In this document: positions 23,601-32,681 of the stretch, one piece after another
Position numbering within the stretch: the first letter of the stretch is position 1
How the letters are laid out: every line of letters starts with the position of its first letter
Assembly: GCF_007748115.1 (NCBI RefSeq)
Contig: NZ_CP036289.1
Span: forward strand, 3,844,001-3,908,000
Source of the DNA: Bremerella volcania
GTDB taxonomy: Bacteria; Planctomycetota; Planctomycetia; Pirellulales; Pirellulaceae
DNA length: 64,000 nt
Direction: 5' to 3'
Made by a program: the position numbers and the translations under genes
Notes under the pieces: generated by a model
Seen by the model: the letters and a program-made list of their open reading frames with translations, nothing else
Told to the model about the DNA's origin: nothing
Database searches by the model: none

Positions 23601-23969
23601 ATGAGCCGGGAAATCTATATTGGCTTCCGATTGACCGATGCCAGCGATGAAACCGCAATTGAGGTTCGAGCACCATACTTTCTGTTCGGAACTCAACAAA
23701 CAAGTAAAGCATTTTGGTCACTTCCAATCTGGAAATCGATAGGATTATCCCATCTTGCTGAATTGGGCATGACAGATCCCGTATACTTTATAGGTTGGCC
23801 CATGATTGACGAGTTAGAGCGAGAAATTAGGCTGTTCGAGAACAACTTGACGAAGATCAACTTTGATCCTGACGTTAAATCCTGGTTTCTTGCCCATCTC
23901 ATCTATTGCCATAGCTTGCTTGTTTCAACTGCACCGAAGGATTCGATCCCTGAACTTACAATCGGTTAG
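23601..23969 (+). CDS. Hypothetical protein, AT-richer orphan
   Basis: A 122-residue soluble protein starting MSREIYIGFRLTDASDET. Notable segments are a beta-strand start, an aromatic-rich middle (FWSLPIWKSIGLSHLAELG, then DPVYFIGWPMIDELEREI) and a helical C-terminus. ATG 23601 has AGG seven bases upstream. The base composition is clearly AT-richer than its surroundings. It follows the previous orphan by 125 bases on the same strand. Its size and amino-acid character would fit an immunity-type or small adaptor protein, but there is no direct evidence, and no toxin gene is identified beside it. Confidence 0.55.
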   Translation: MSREIYIGFRLTDASDETAIEVRAPYFLFGTQQTSKAFWSLPIWKSIGLSHLAELGMTDPVYFIGWPMIDELEREIRLFENNLTKINFDPDVKSWFLAHLIYCHSLLVSTAPKDSIPELTIG

Positions 23970-24105
23970 TCGCAGCTAAGACACATTCAGGGAAGAATGC
24001 AGCAAACCAAGCCATGTACCGGAATGGCGGTTGCAGCCGTGGTCCATATCAAAGTCAACACCCGCCTTCAGTGATTGCAGTCATTCGGCAAAGGAAACCC
24101 ACCCG

Positions 24106-24564
24106 ATGTCCAATCAACAAGTAACCAGCGGTTCGTACGAACTTGAAGTGGTCATCGCTACAAGGCCTGAGCGGGTTTGGTAGGCGATTTCCTCCGAGTC
24201 TTCTGCCTGGTGGCCGATGGATTTCGTCACGTCCGATCGGACGCAGCGTTTTGTTATCGAGCCGGTGCTGGGAGGTCGGGCGTTCGAGGATTTTGGCGAC
24301 GGCGAAGGTCTGGTGTGGTATACCGTCATCGGCGTGGACGCCGGGCGAGAATTGGTTTTGGCAGGGCATTTGTTGCCGCCATTTGGCGGTCCTGCGACCA
24401 CGGCGCTGCGGGTAACTCTCTCAGCCCAGGCAGACGGCACGCTGGTGAAGATTCGAGATGATCGGTTTGGGATTCTCGGAGGAGACTCGCCGGTTGAAGG
24501 ATGGCGGATCGTCTTCGACGGTGGTTTGCGCCACTATCTCGAATCAGAAAGTGCCAACAGCTGA
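24106..24564 (+). pseudogene. SRPBCC (AHSA1-like) domain gene interrupted by an in-frame TAG
   Basis: From ATG 24106, preceded by AAAGGAAA, the frame encodes a typical SRPBCC protein. It opens with YELEVVIATRPERVW, is stopped by TAG at 24181-24183, then continues in the same frame as AISSESSAWWPMDFVT, with EDFGDGEGLVWYTV and VEGWRIVFDGGLRHYL at the end. In intact relatives the position after VW is an ordinary residue (often Glu, Gln or Lys, each one base away from TAG). The gene of about 152 residues is therefore broken by a single nonsense change, with no frameshift. A short protein could restart at ATG 24217. A sequencing error or readthrough cannot be excluded from the sequence alone. Confidence 0.8.
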
Positions 24565-24603
24565 GTCGCTACTGCTGGGTGAACTGGATAGTTCGCCCCT
24601 GCC

Positions 24604-25254
24604 CTACTTCTGGTTGTGCGAGCCGTCGCAGCCGGGGGGCTTTTGGGTCAAACCGCAGACGCAATCGTTCATTCCTTTGCCATCAAGGATTCGCGGGGCG
24701 AACTTTTCGATTCTCGCGGTGCGGGTCTTCGACTGTTTCGCGGCGGCGAAGTGCATCACGTAGGCCCGCTGGCGCCCTGGCGTCAGTGCTTCGAACGCCT
24801 TCTTGAGCCGCGGATCTTCCTTGAGCTTGGTCTGCAGTTCGACGGGAAACTCGTCGGGGCCCTGCTTGGTTTCGACCTGCTTGCCGGACCGTTCGGCTTC
24901 AATGGCCTGCTGGATGAGGAACTTGAGCTTCGATTTCAGCTTTGTGATTTGACGGGCATCGGTGAATCGCACCACGCGGAACGTGCGACTGTTTTCGCCG
25001 GGCGCGACCAACAGGTTTTCCGGATCGTTCAATAGTGGTCCCTTGAAGAAGCTCAGCACGCAGTCATTTTTGAATGCCGCGATCATGACGACGTTCTTGT
25101 TGTTAAGCGTGTAGCAGGGAGCCTGCCACTTCCAGGCTTCCGTGAGTTCCGTCTCGAGAACAAGCTTGCGCAGCAGCGTGAGTTCCTTCTGCCAGTTTGA
25201 GTGATTGCGAATATAGTCGTCTACGTTCGGATCCATAACCGGTAGCTTTTCCAT
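24604..25254 (-). CDS. YdeI/OmpD-associated (DUF1801-type) protein with C-terminal CDGSH-like motif
   Basis: A 216-residue cytoplasmic protein. The first ~120 residues are a DUF1801/YdhG-type domain (VDDYIRNHSNWQKELTLLRKLV, then AWKWQAPCYTLNNKNVVMIAAFK and VLSFFKG). Residues about 130-195 are the YdeI-type helical segment (RQRAYVMHFAAAKQSKTRTARIEK). The last 22 residues contain C-x-C-x2-T-x3-P-x-C-D-G-S-H (Cys198, Cys200, Cys209, His213), which matches the 2Fe-2S-binding CDGSH consensus of mitoNEET-type proteins. The YdeI family is poorly characterised. The extra motif suggests redox or iron sensing, which is inference. ATG 25254 follows GAAGGGTGG. It converges with the broken SRPBCC gene. 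Confidence 0.8.
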   Translation of the reverse strand: MEKLPVMDPNVDDYIRNHSNWQKELTLLRKLVLETELTEAWKWQAPCYTLNNKNVVMIAAFKNDCVLSFFKGPLLNDPENLLVAPGENSRTFRVVRFTDARQITKLKSKLKFLIQQAIEAERSGKQVETKQGPDEFPVELQTKLKEDPRLKKAFEALTPGRQRAYVMHFAAAKQSKTRTARIEKFAPRILDGKGMNDCVCGLTQKPPGCDGSHNQK

Positions 25255-25437
25255 CCACCCTTCTCAACAAAATTGCCCCCCATCGAGACACTAAACTACC
25301 ACGCCCGCGAAGCACCTGCCAGAGTCACTTCGCCACGACACTTCGATACATTTTGCGAAAACAAGGCAACTCAATCTAGTTTGCATCGACAACGGTAGTG
25401 GGCAGAGAAACCTCAATCATGCAAAGGAACGGGGACA

Positions 25438-26325
25438 ATGGGCGTGAAGTTACGCGAGCCGCTGGTTCGACCAGTCTGGCCACCCAAGGGGTACGCGAAG
25501 CGAGTTGAAGTGACTGAAGACGACGACTGGTGGATCTTGTCCGCGGTCCATGGGCGAACCGATCCATGGGATTTGATTGTCTTCAACTTCGGAACGCGTA
25601 ATCCCGACGAGGTGAACTGGTGTCTGCATCACATTCTGGGTTGCCGCAGGAAGTCGAAAGATGGCAAGAACTACGACTTCGGCGCGCCTTGCACGATAAG
25701 GCAGTACATCTATATTCCGCCGGCCGGCTGGAAACCACCAACAACCGCGGATGATGATGCCTGGGAACGGGTCCGCAGCACCATAAACTCCGCCACCGTC
25801 AAAACGCTGAACCTATCGCTGTTCGCATACAAGCTATCGATCAGTGGACACGACTTTGGCAAGATCGGTTACTTGCTCAATACCAAGCGGATCACGGCGA
25901 AGCTTGATCCCACGCACTTGCATGCGGCAGAATACCTTCCAGGTAGCGATCAAATCATCATCAAGCTGCTACCGAGCGATCCGATCGACCGAAGTCACAT
26001 CGTGCATGAAGCCGTGCATGCCAGCTTTGACTATCGGCATAGTTTTGGCGTCCGCTCGTATCAGCTTGACGAGGAATGTTTCGCGTACGTCGTGCAGATG
26101 CTTTATCTGCAAAAGTTCTATGGGGGAACTTGGCCGAGCGGATGGAGTCATGAGTTTGAAGCGAAAGCGACTTGGCAAGCGGCCTGGAAGGTGGCCAACG
26201 CGGTCCGCGGCCCTGACCCGGTGCATCCCGACTTGACCGACGCTTTGATGACGGCCTACAAAGCGTCGAACGCAGGCAATGGAGTTGGCCTACTGGATCG
26301 TCCCGGTCACAACGGAATTCGCTAA
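25438..26325 (+). CDS. Predicted zinc metallopeptidase-like protein (HExxH)
   Basis: A 295-residue protein of unknown family. The motif SHIVHEAVHASFDY gives HExxH at residues 190-194, and about 18 residues later DEECFAYVV supplies a glutamate in the spacing expected for a gluzincin-type third ligand. The N-terminal half includes LIVFNFGTRNPDEVNWCLHH and GCRRKSKDGKNYDF, a module I associate with effector-like proteins rather than housekeeping enzymes (from memory, not searched). There is no signal peptide. ATG 25438 is preceded by AAGGAACGGGG. The flanking genes are small orphans and a pseudogene, so this fits an accessory locus. Peptidase activity and a secreted-effector role are both inferred. 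Confidence 0.6.
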   Translation: MGVKLREPLVRPVWPPKGYAKRVEVTEDDDWWILSAVHGRTDPWDLIVFNFGTRNPDEVNWCLHHILGCRRKSKDGKNYDFGAPCTIRQYIYIPPAGWKPPTTADDDAWERVRSTINSATVKTLNLSLFAYKLSISGHDFGKIGYLLNTKRITAKLDPTHLHAAEYLPGSDQIIIKLLPSDPIDRSHIVHEAVHASFDYRHSFGVRSYQLDEECFAYVVQMLYLQKFYGGTWPSGWSHEFEAKATWQAAWKVANAVRGPDPVHPDLTDALMTAYKASNAGNGVGLLDRPGHNGIR

Positions 26326-26405
26326 TCCTGAGAATTCGCTGTAACCAACGATTCGAAACGGCATCTTACCGGGGACTAACTTCGTAAATGTCCCCTGGAG
26401 GATGC

Positions 26406-27092
26406 ATGACGCAAGCAGACCCATCGAAATTCTTCGATCAGGAAAAAGCCGCCGGCTACGACCAGCGCTGGGCCGGCATGGCGGCTATCAACGATGCGCA
26501 GCACCTCTTGCTGAAGGGCATCCTTTCAACGCTTGGCCCCCAGGCTCGGCTGTTGTGTGTGGGTGCTGGCACGGGAGCAGAGCTTCTGGCATTAGCAGCC
26601 GCTTTTCCGAATTGGCAATTTACCGTCGTCGAACCGGCGCCGGGGATGATGCAAGTCTGTCGCCGGAATGCCGAAGCCCAGGCAATCACGCAGCGATGTA
26701 CGTTTCACGAGGGATACCTCGACAGCTTGCCGCAGACCGAGCCGTTCGACGCCGCGACAAGCATGCTCGTTTCGCACTTTCTGGTCGATCGCGAACAGCG
26801 AAATCGCTACTTCGCCGAGATCGCACGGCGTGTGCGGCCTGGCGGGCTCGTGGTCAATTCCGACCTGGCGACCGATATGACCAGCGCACAATACGAGCAA
26901 CTCGTGCGGCACTGGGTCTCGCTGCACCAGTGGGTGGGACTGGAGACGAAGACCGATCACCTGGGGCGCGAGGTCGCCTTGTTGTCGGAAGACGAGATGA
27001 AGTCGCTCTTGATCGAAAGTGGTTTCGTTTCCCCGACGCTTACCTTCCAGGCCCTGCTGATCCGCACGTGGGTCTCAGAGGTCCCTGCCTAA
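26406..27092 (+). CDS. Class I SAM-dependent methyltransferase
   Basis: A 228-residue Rossmann-fold methyltransferase. The SAM-binding motif I is LLCVGAGTGAELLAL (GAGTG at about 53-57). Motif II is FTVVEPAPGMM, post-I is FDAATSMLVSHFL, and motif III is RRVRPGGLVVNSDL. This pattern is close to CmoA/UbiE-like enzymes, but the substrate is not readable. ATG 26406 has GGAGG immediately upstream and is preferred to the longer frame from 26388. It ends 24 bases before a second methyltransferase in the same direction, so the two probably form a transcript. Confidence 0.85.
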   Translation: MTQADPSKFFDQEKAAGYDQRWAGMAAINDAQHLLLKGILSTLGPQARLLCVGAGTGAELLALAAAFPNWQFTVVEPAPGMMQVCRRNAEAQAITQRCTFHEGYLDSLPQTEPFDAATSMLVSHFLVDREQRNRYFAEIARRVRPGGLVVNSDLATDMTSAQYEQLVRHWVSLHQWVGLETKTDHLGREVALLSEDEMKSLLIESGFVSPTLTFQALLIRTWVSEVPA

Positions 27093-27116
27093 AAAACCAA
27101 CAAGGAACTCCCGACG

Positions 27117-27731
27117 ATGAGCGAAGACGTTCAAGAGTTTTGGAACGAGCGATTTGGACGCGACGAGTACATTTACGGAACGGCCCCGAATACCTTCTTG
27201 AAGGCATCGATCCAGCACTTTCCCAAGAATGCCAAAATCCTTTGCATTGCCGAAGGGGAAGGTCGCAATGCGTTGTTTCTGTGTCAGCAAGGGCACGAGG
27301 TTCACGCCGTCGACCTTTCGACGGAAGGCAAGGCCAAGGCCGAGCGACTGGCGGCCGAGCACGGCGTAACGCTTCAGTACACCCTCGGCGATTTAAACGA
27401 CTACGACTACGGCGAGAACCGCTGGGACGCAATCGTTTCGATCTTCGCCCATGTCGATTCCGCCTCGCGAAAGAACATCTATCAGAAGGCGATCGCTTCG
27501 CTGAAGGAAGGGGGCATCTTTCTGCTTGAGTCGTACCACCCGCGGCAACTGGAGTACGGAACCGGCGGGCCGAAGGATGTCGACATGCTGGTCACGCTGG
27601 AGGACCTGCGCGGCCACTTCCAAGGCCTGCCGCCGCTGCACGAGGCGGAACGGGAACGAGACGTCACCGAAGGCTCGTTCCATACCGGCAACGCCTACGT
27701 CACGCAGTTTATTGCCCGCAAAAGCAACTAG
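27117..27731 (+). CDS. Class I SAM-dependent methyltransferase, TehB-like
   Basis: A 204-residue methyltransferase with WNERFGRDEYIYGTAPNTFL at its start and motif I ILCIAEGEGRNALFLCQQGHEV (AEGEGRN 45-51). VDLSTEGKAKAERLA follows, then IFAHVDSASR and SLKEGGIFLLESY. The EGEGRNA form is typical of TehB-like/thiopurine-type small methyltransferases, which detoxify tellurite or other soft nucleophiles in some bacteria. The substrate here is unknown. ATG 27117 has AAGGAA ten bases upstream. It follows the previous methyltransferase closely and converges with the copper ATPase, leaving only 7 bases between the stops. Confidence 0.85.
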   Translation: MSEDVQEFWNERFGRDEYIYGTAPNTFLKASIQHFPKNAKILCIAEGEGRNALFLCQQGHEVHAVDLSTEGKAKAERLAAEHGVTLQYTLGDLNDYDYGENRWDAIVSIFAHVDSASRKNIYQKAIASLKEGGIFLLESYHPRQLEYGTGGPKDVDMLVTLEDLRGHFQGLPPLHEAERERDVTEGSFHTGNAYVTQFIARKSN

Positions 27732-27738
27732 GCCTGGT

Positions 27739-30174
27739 TTACTCGGTCAGGTTCGTCGCTCGCAGGCGCAGCGCATTGCCGATCACGCTGACCGAGCTGA
27801 AGCTCATCGCGGCGGCGGCGAACATCGGATTCAATAGCGCGTGCATCCCAAACAGCGGAACCAGGATGCCGGCCGCGATCGGCACGCCCAGGCTATTGTA
27901 GGCCAAGGCGAAGAAGAGGTTTTGCCGGATGTTTCGCATGACGCGGCGGCTCAGGCGAAACGCTTTCACGACCCCTTCCAGGTCGCCGCCCATCAAGGTG
28001 ATCGCCGCGTTTTCGATCGCCACGTCGGTGCCGGTACCCATGGCGATCCCCACGTCGGCGGCGGCTAAGGCCGGGGCGTCGTTGATTCCATCGCCGGCCA
28101 TGGCAACCTTGGCTCCTTCGTCACGCAGTTTCTGGATGCGATCGTGTTTGTCTTGCGGCGAAAGGTCGGCCTGGTAGTCGTCGATATTGAGCTTCTTGGC
28201 GATCGCCCCGGCTACCTGGGCGTTGTCGCCGGTCATCATGATCACGCGAATTCCCATCTCGTGCAGCGACTGGATCGCTCCCGCGGTGGTTTCCTTCAGC
28301 GGATCACTGACGATCAACGCGCCGGCATACTTCCCGTCGACCCCCAGGTAGACCTTCGTTCCCTCCGGCGAACCGGAGGCGTCGAACTCGATGCCGTGAT
28401 CCTTAAGAAGTGATGGCTTGCCGCATACGATCTTCTTCCCTTCGACTACGGCCTGAACCCCCTCCCCTGTCGTCGAGTCGAAGTCGGTCGCCTCTGGCAG
28501 ACCCATGTCGCGCTGGATTGCTGCGGCAACGATTGAGTGAGCAATCGGGTGTTCGCTGTTTTGTTCGACGGCGGCGGCGTACTTGAGCAGTTCGTCTTCG
28601 GAGAATCCCTCGGCAGGCTCCAGTTCGGTCAGCTTCGGCTTTCCTTCGGTGAGCGTGCCGGTCTTATCGACCACGACCGTATCGACCTGCTGCAGCGTTT
28701 CGAGTCCGGCGGCTTCTTTGACCAAGACGCCCGCCTTGGCTCCTCGGCCGACCCCCACCATGATCGACATCGGCGTGGCCAGGCCCAAAGCACACGGGCA
28801 CGCGACGATCAGCACGGCGACCGCGTTGAGCAGTGCATACGCCAGCTTCGGCTCTTCCGGGGACCATAGCGCCCACACAATAAAAGTGACGATCGCGATG
28901 CCGACGATGGCCGGCACGAAGTAACCTGAGACCGTGTCGGCCAACCGCTGAATCGGAGCACGGCTACGTTGGGCCTGGCCGACCATCTGCACGATTTGCG
29001 AGAGGACCGAGTCCTCGCCGACGTTGGTCGCTTGGATACGAAGGGTGCCCCCTTGGTTGACGGTACCGCCGATGACGTTGTCTCCTTGTTGCTTTCGCAC
29101 CGGGTCGGCTTCGCCGGTCAGCATCGACTCGTCGACGGTCGAACTGCCGGAGAGCACTTCGCCATCGACGGGGATCTTGTCGCCGGGAACCACTTTCAGC
29201 TCGTACCCCTGGCGCACTTCGCTCAGTGGGACTTCACGTTCCTGGCCATCCTGGATGATACGAGCGGTGGGAGGGGCCAGGTTGATCAGTTCGCGAATCG
29301 CACTGCCGGTCTTCTTACGGGCTCGCAGTTCGATTACCTGTCCCAGCAGAACAAGCGTGACGATCATCGCCGCGGCCTCGAAGTAGACCGGCACCTCACC
29401 TGCATGCTGAAAGGCTTCGGGAATCGCCGCCGGGAAAATTGTCGCGATGAGGCTGTACAGGTACGCCGCCGCGACACCCAACGAGATGAGCGTGAACATG
29501 TTCAGATTCATCGTCACCAGCGACTTCGCCCCGCGCACGAAAAATGGCCAGCCGCACCAAACGACGACCGGGGTCGCCAGGCTCAATTGAATCCAACGCG
29601 AAACTTCCGCCGGCACGCCCAGTTCGATGCCCATCATCGGCAGCATGGCCAATGCAAAGACAGGCACGGTGAGCACGGCAGCGACCCAGAAACGGATGGT
29701 CATCCACATGAGTTCCGGATCGTCCTCTTCCTCGTCGGCCGTGACGGTCTGTGGCTCGAGGTCCATGCCGCACTTGGGGCAACTGCCGGGGTGATCTTGC
29801 TGGACCTCCGGATGCATCGGGCAGGTATAGATAGTCTTGGTCTGCGGGGCCGCAGGCTGATTTCGCTCCAGCGCCATGCCACATTTTGGGCAGTCGCCAG
29901 GGACGTCGCTTTCCACCCCTTCGCACATCGGACAAATGTACTTGGCCGACGACTTCTGGTTGGCGGAATGCCCTTGGTGACCATGGCAACAATCATGCTT
30001 GGGCGGGGCCTCGCCGAGGGTCACCAGTTGCATCGGCGAGCTTTCGCTCGCCCCGCCGACCTCGAACTTCTTCAGGCAATGCTCGCAGCAGAAGTAGAAC
30101 GTTTGCTCATCCCGGGTCGTTTGCCAGGGTGTCGACTCGTCGACGGTCATTCCGCAGATTGGATCGATTGCCAT
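27739..30174 (-). CDS. copA: Copper-translocating P1B-type ATPase with YHS and two heavy-metal-binding domains
   Basis: An 811-residue membrane pump that exports Cu(I), or possibly Ag(I), at the cost of ATP. The N-terminus has a YHS/TRASH-type domain (DPICGM, then [12 protein letters not shown]) and a His-rich linker. Two heavy-metal-binding motifs follow ([14 protein letters not shown] at 79-100 and [15 protein letters not shown] at 116-137) instead of the usual CxxC ferredoxin-like domain. Eight transmembrane helices include CPC (Cys459-Pro-Cys461), which selects Cu(I). The phosphorylated residue is Asp503 in DKTGTLTEG, with SEHPIA and [10 protein letters not shown] further on. ATG 30174 follows AGGAAA. 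No metal-responsive regulator is adjacent. Confidence 0.93.
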   Translation of the reverse strand: MAIDPICGMTVDESTPWQTTRDEQTFYFCCEHCLKKFEVGGASESSPMQLVTLGEAPPKHDCCHGHQGHSANQKSSAKYICPMCEGVESDVPGDCPKCGMALERNQPAAPQTKTIYTCPMHPEVQQDHPGSCPKCGMDLEPQTVTADEEEDDPELMWMTIRFWVAAVLTVPVFALAMLPMMGIELGVPAEVSRWIQLSLATPVVVWCGWPFFVRGAKSLVTMNLNMFTLISLGVAAAYLYSLIATIFPAAIPEAFQHAGEVPVYFEAAAMIVTLVLLGQVIELRARKKTGSAIRELINLAPPTARIIQDGQEREVPLSEVRQGYELKVVPGDKIPVDGEVLSGSSTVDESMLTGEADPVRKQQGDNVIGGTVNQGGTLRIQATNVGEDSVLSQIVQMVGQAQRSRAPIQRLADTVSGYFVPAIVGIAIVTFIVWALWSPEEPKLAYALLNAVAVLIVACPCALGLATPMSIMVGVGRGAKAGVLVKEAAGLETLQQVDTVVVDKTGTLTEGKPKLTELEPAEGFSEDELLKYAAAVEQNSEHPIAHSIVAAAIQRDMGLPEATDFDSTTGEGVQAVVEGKKIVCGKPSLLKDHGIEFDASGSPEGTKVYLGVDGKYAGALIVSDPLKETTAGAIQSLHEMGIRVIMMTGDNAQVAGAIAKKLNIDDYQADLSPQDKHDRIQKLRDEGAKVAMAGDGINDAPALAAADVGIAMGTGTDVAIENAAITLMGGDLEGVVKAFRLSRRVMRNIRQNLFFALAYNSLGVPIAAGILVPLFGMHALLNPMFAAAAMSFSSVSVIGNALRLRATNLTE

Positions 30175-30666
30175 TTTCCTGCCCTCTCCTTAGGCATGCC
30201 CCTGTCGAAGGACGTCTGCCATTATTGGTTCGCAATGCCGATGGGTCTAACGCGTGCAAATGTTATTCCTACCAATACTTACTTCCGATGCCGCGGACGC
30301 ATCCATGGATTCGTATGGTTGGCAATTCTTCCCAGCCAAGCCGACATGCATATCTGCAATTTTGTTTATGGTATTTTCCGTGGCGTCATAAGGTACCATG
30401 AGCGCGGGATTGAATTCATTTTCATGAAAAATTTCCTTTGCCTTCTCGATTCGTCCTTTGCTAAACTTCCCAAAAGAGGGCCACGGATGGTGTCCTCGGA
30501 AGAAGTGGCAGCGATTTGCGGGACAACATTGGAGGGATTCGTGATTCCACAGGTTCGGCAGTCTCAGACGATGGCTGCCTTCCGGTGACTTCCTTTTCTC
30601 ATCTAATCGTCACCCGGCTGAAGCTCGGATTCGGCTTGCCATGGGTGGTGTGGAGGAACGTGACCC
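30175..30666. other. Divergent intergenic region, 492 bases
   Basis: It lies between the copper ATPase and a small plus-strand gene. The middle (about 30360-30460) is AT-rich, with gaattcattttcatgaaaaatttcc. I see no operator that matches a known copper regulator, no RNA gene, and no frame with convincing coding bias. Promoters of both neighbours must lie here. Confidence 0.5.
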
Positions 30667-31035
30667 ATGTTGAAGCGATTCGGATTTTTCGAGGAGAGCA
30701 GTCGACGCGAGGCTTTGCAAGACTTGCGAGAACTGCAAATGATGGGACCTCTCGACGAAGAGGACCTGGTGCTCCAGTATCTCAGCGAAGGCACCATGCT
30801 GTTTGAAGCCAACAGCGACGCATACGACCGTTTGATGGACGATAGCGTGATGATCGGCCCGCCGGACGTTTACAGCGACGGCGAGTGGTGCTGGTCAGGC
30901 GACGTGCTTTACTACATCCGCAACTACCACATTGCCGTCGAGTCTCAATTCTTTGACTGGATGCAGCGGAACAACTGGAAGTGCCCCAAGATCGTCAGCG
31001 CGGAAGCGTTGGTTCAGTCGAACTGGCTGACTTGA
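30667..31035 (+). CDS. Hypothetical small acidic protein
   Basis: A 122-residue, strongly acidic, probably cytoplasmic protein. Segments are KRFGFFEESSRREALQDL, MGPLDEEDLVLQYLSEGT, an acidic turn (DDSVMIGPPDVYSDGEWCW) and YIRNYHIAVESQFFDWMQRN at the end. No known motif or membrane helix is visible. The start is supported by GGAGGA eight bases before ATG 30667, one of the best ribosome-binding sites in the window, so it is very likely translated. Its end overlaps the end of the convergent hydrolase gene by 22 bases. Function unknown. Confidence 0.65.
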   Translation: MLKRFGFFEESSRREALQDLRELQMMGPLDEEDLVLQYLSEGTMLFEANSDAYDRLMDDSVMIGPPDVYSDGEWCWSGDVLYYIRNYHIAVESQFFDWMQRNNWKCPKIVSAEALVQSNWLT

Positions 31036-32297
31036 TCGGCGAAGATGATCTCGGTGCTTACCAGGCTGCCGTCCTCGGTGGTGACGGTCATGTACCAGAG
31101 CCTGGCATCGGTAGGGGGTTTGGGTGCGAGAATGACATCTTCCTTCACGACCCCTTCCGCCGTTTTCCAGTCATGGGCATTGACCGCCTTGTCATCGACC
31201 GTCCAGTGAATGGCCGCTTTGGCAACGCTGGCCGTATCGTATCCCAGTTCGACCTGGTCTCCTTGGATCTTCGGGTGGCCGACCCTTGGTAGCGGTTCGC
31301 CTTGCTTGAGCCACTGATCCATGAAGTGGCCGATTTGTGGCGGGTTCCAGCCGGCGGGGTGGCCGTGCGACATCTTGACGGTGATGGAAAGCTGCTTGTG
31401 CACATCGTCAGGAACCGCCTGATAGCTCTTCATGTAGCTATCCAGCGGATACGCGAAATCATTCGTTCCGTTGACGAACAGAATAGGCATCGAAACGGCT
31501 GGCAGGTATTGCTTCGGGTCCCACAGCGTAACCCAACGCTGTTTTTGCTCTGGCGTCATCCGGGCAAAGCGATCCAACCATGTGCTGTTCTCGGCCAGAT
31601 AGCCACATCCGTAAACAGGCACCGCGGCATGAAAGCGCGAGTCGACGCCTGCCACGATGCACGTCAGGTAACCACCCCAACTGATGCCGGTCACGCCTGT
31701 GCGTTCTTTGTTAATCTCGGGAAAACTTCGGATCAAAGAATGCGCAAGTATCACGTTCGCGACCGCATGGTATTGCCATTGTTGATGTAGGTCATCGTCG
31801 ATATGGCCAAACTTGTGCTCGTCGCCATGATAGGGTCCACCATTGGCGAGTCGCGTGCGATTCTTTTGATCGTGAGGGTTTTTGCCTTCAATCGGACGCG
31901 AGCCAGCCAGGTCCATCGCAATGGCCGCGTACCCACGTTTCGCCCACAACTCGGCCCACTCGCGGAACGCAGTTCCCCCACCACCATGAATGCATACGAC
32001 GGCCGGCAAATCTTTATCGAGTGATGCATCTCCCAATATGCTTCCAGGTGTCGCATAATAAGCGAAGACGCGGGTTGCGTGTCCCTCGAATTCCTCCCCA
32101 GTGAACGTCAGCGAGCGCACCGGCGAGTCGGCATCGACCCAGGCAAACTTGGGCGCCTCGGATAGTTTTGCTAAGTCCCAGGGCTGCGTTTGCGGCAGGT
32201 TCGCGGAAGGATGGATGGGGTCCGCGAGAGATATCGAAGCGAACGCCAGTAGCAGAGTCAACAACAGCGGGACCAGGAAGCGGTACGATAATGGCAT
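31014..32297 (-). CDS. Secreted alpha/beta hydrolase (acetylxylan-esterase/dienelactone-hydrolase-like)
   Basis: A 427-residue exported enzyme. A signal peptide (FLVPLLLTLLLAFASISLA) is followed by an alpha/beta-hydrolase core: oxyanion-hole VCIHGGGG (101-108), nucleophile Ser206 in TGISWGGYL, acid Asp280 in VNGTNDFAYP, and a histidine in MSHGHPAGW (His311 or His313). The last ~90 residues form a beta-rich accessory domain. The layout suits a periplasmic esterase or peptidase-like hydrolase acting on polysaccharide esters, as is common in planctomycetes. The exact substrate is unknown. ATG 32297 gives a clean signal peptide. It stands alone, divergent from the ATP-grasp operon. Confidence 0.8.
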   Translation of the reverse strand: MPLSYRFLVPLLLTLLLAFASISLADPIHPSANLPQTQPWDLAKLSEAPKFAWVDADSPVRSLTFTGEEFEGHATRVFAYYATPGSILGDASLDKDLPAVVCIHGGGGTAFREWAELWAKRGYAAIAMDLAGSRPIEGKNPHDQKNRTRLANGGPYHGDEHKFGHIDDDLHQQWQYHAVANVILAHSLIRSFPEINKERTGVTGISWGGYLTCIVAGVDSRFHAAVPVYGCGYLAENSTWLDRFARMTPEQKQRWVTLWDPKQYLPAVSMPILFVNGTNDFAYPLDSYMKSYQAVPDDVHKQLSITVKMSHGHPAGWNPPQIGHFMDQWLKQGEPLPRVGHPKIQGDQVELGYDTASVAKAAIHWTVDDKAVNAHDWKTAEGVVKEDVILAPKPPTDARLWYMTVTTEDGSLVSTEIIFADQVSQFD

Positions 32298-32681
32298 GGA
32301 ACAAGCTCTTTGTTGGTGGGAAACAGTTGGGCAGAGCCATATTTTAACAAGGCCGTGTTCGCCCGGCGAACGAATCCGCCGGTCGGGTGAACAACATTAA
32401 TGTCAATTCAGTTTCCCTTACCCTTGCACATTTAATAGGCATGTTAAGCAGCAACGGCATATTATTCGGGCCGGCTCATTTCAACGCAAAGCACTGCCTG
32501 GCAACACTTTATAGTTTGACGCGGGACCCTCTTTCTTCCCCATTGGCACGGCAAGTGCTCCTTTATTACCTGTCCCTTTGGGAGGACTCAGGCAACACTT
32601 CGACTCGTCACATCACGACGACCTTTCCTCCCCGGCGGTTTCATCTGGCCCCACTAGATTTCTCATTAGGAGAAGAATGAC
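32298..32681. other. Divergent intergenic region, 384 bases
   Basis: It separates the secreted hydrolase from the ATP-grasp/alpha-E operon. The only feature I can point to is the sigma-54-like sequence at 32544-32559. Out-of-frame ATG 32677 overlaps the ribosome-binding region of the downstream gene and does not lead to a plausible protein. Confidence 0.5.
32544..32559 (+). promoter_or_regulatory. Sigma-54-like -24/-12 promoter of the ATP-grasp/alpha-E operon
   Basis: TGGCACG-gcaa-GTGCT differs from the consensus TGGCACG-N4-TTGCW at one base and keeps GG and GC exactly ten bases apart. It lies about 120 bases before the GTG start of the operon. Sigma-54 promoters need an enhancer-binding activator, and no binding site or activator gene is seen nearby. 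Found by eye, so chance must be considered. Confidence 0.4.

Noticed and set aside
28969-30588. 539-codon open frame antisense to the copper ATPase
   Set aside because: Shadow of a well-identified gene. The predicted sequence is His/Arg/Asp-rich with no fold.
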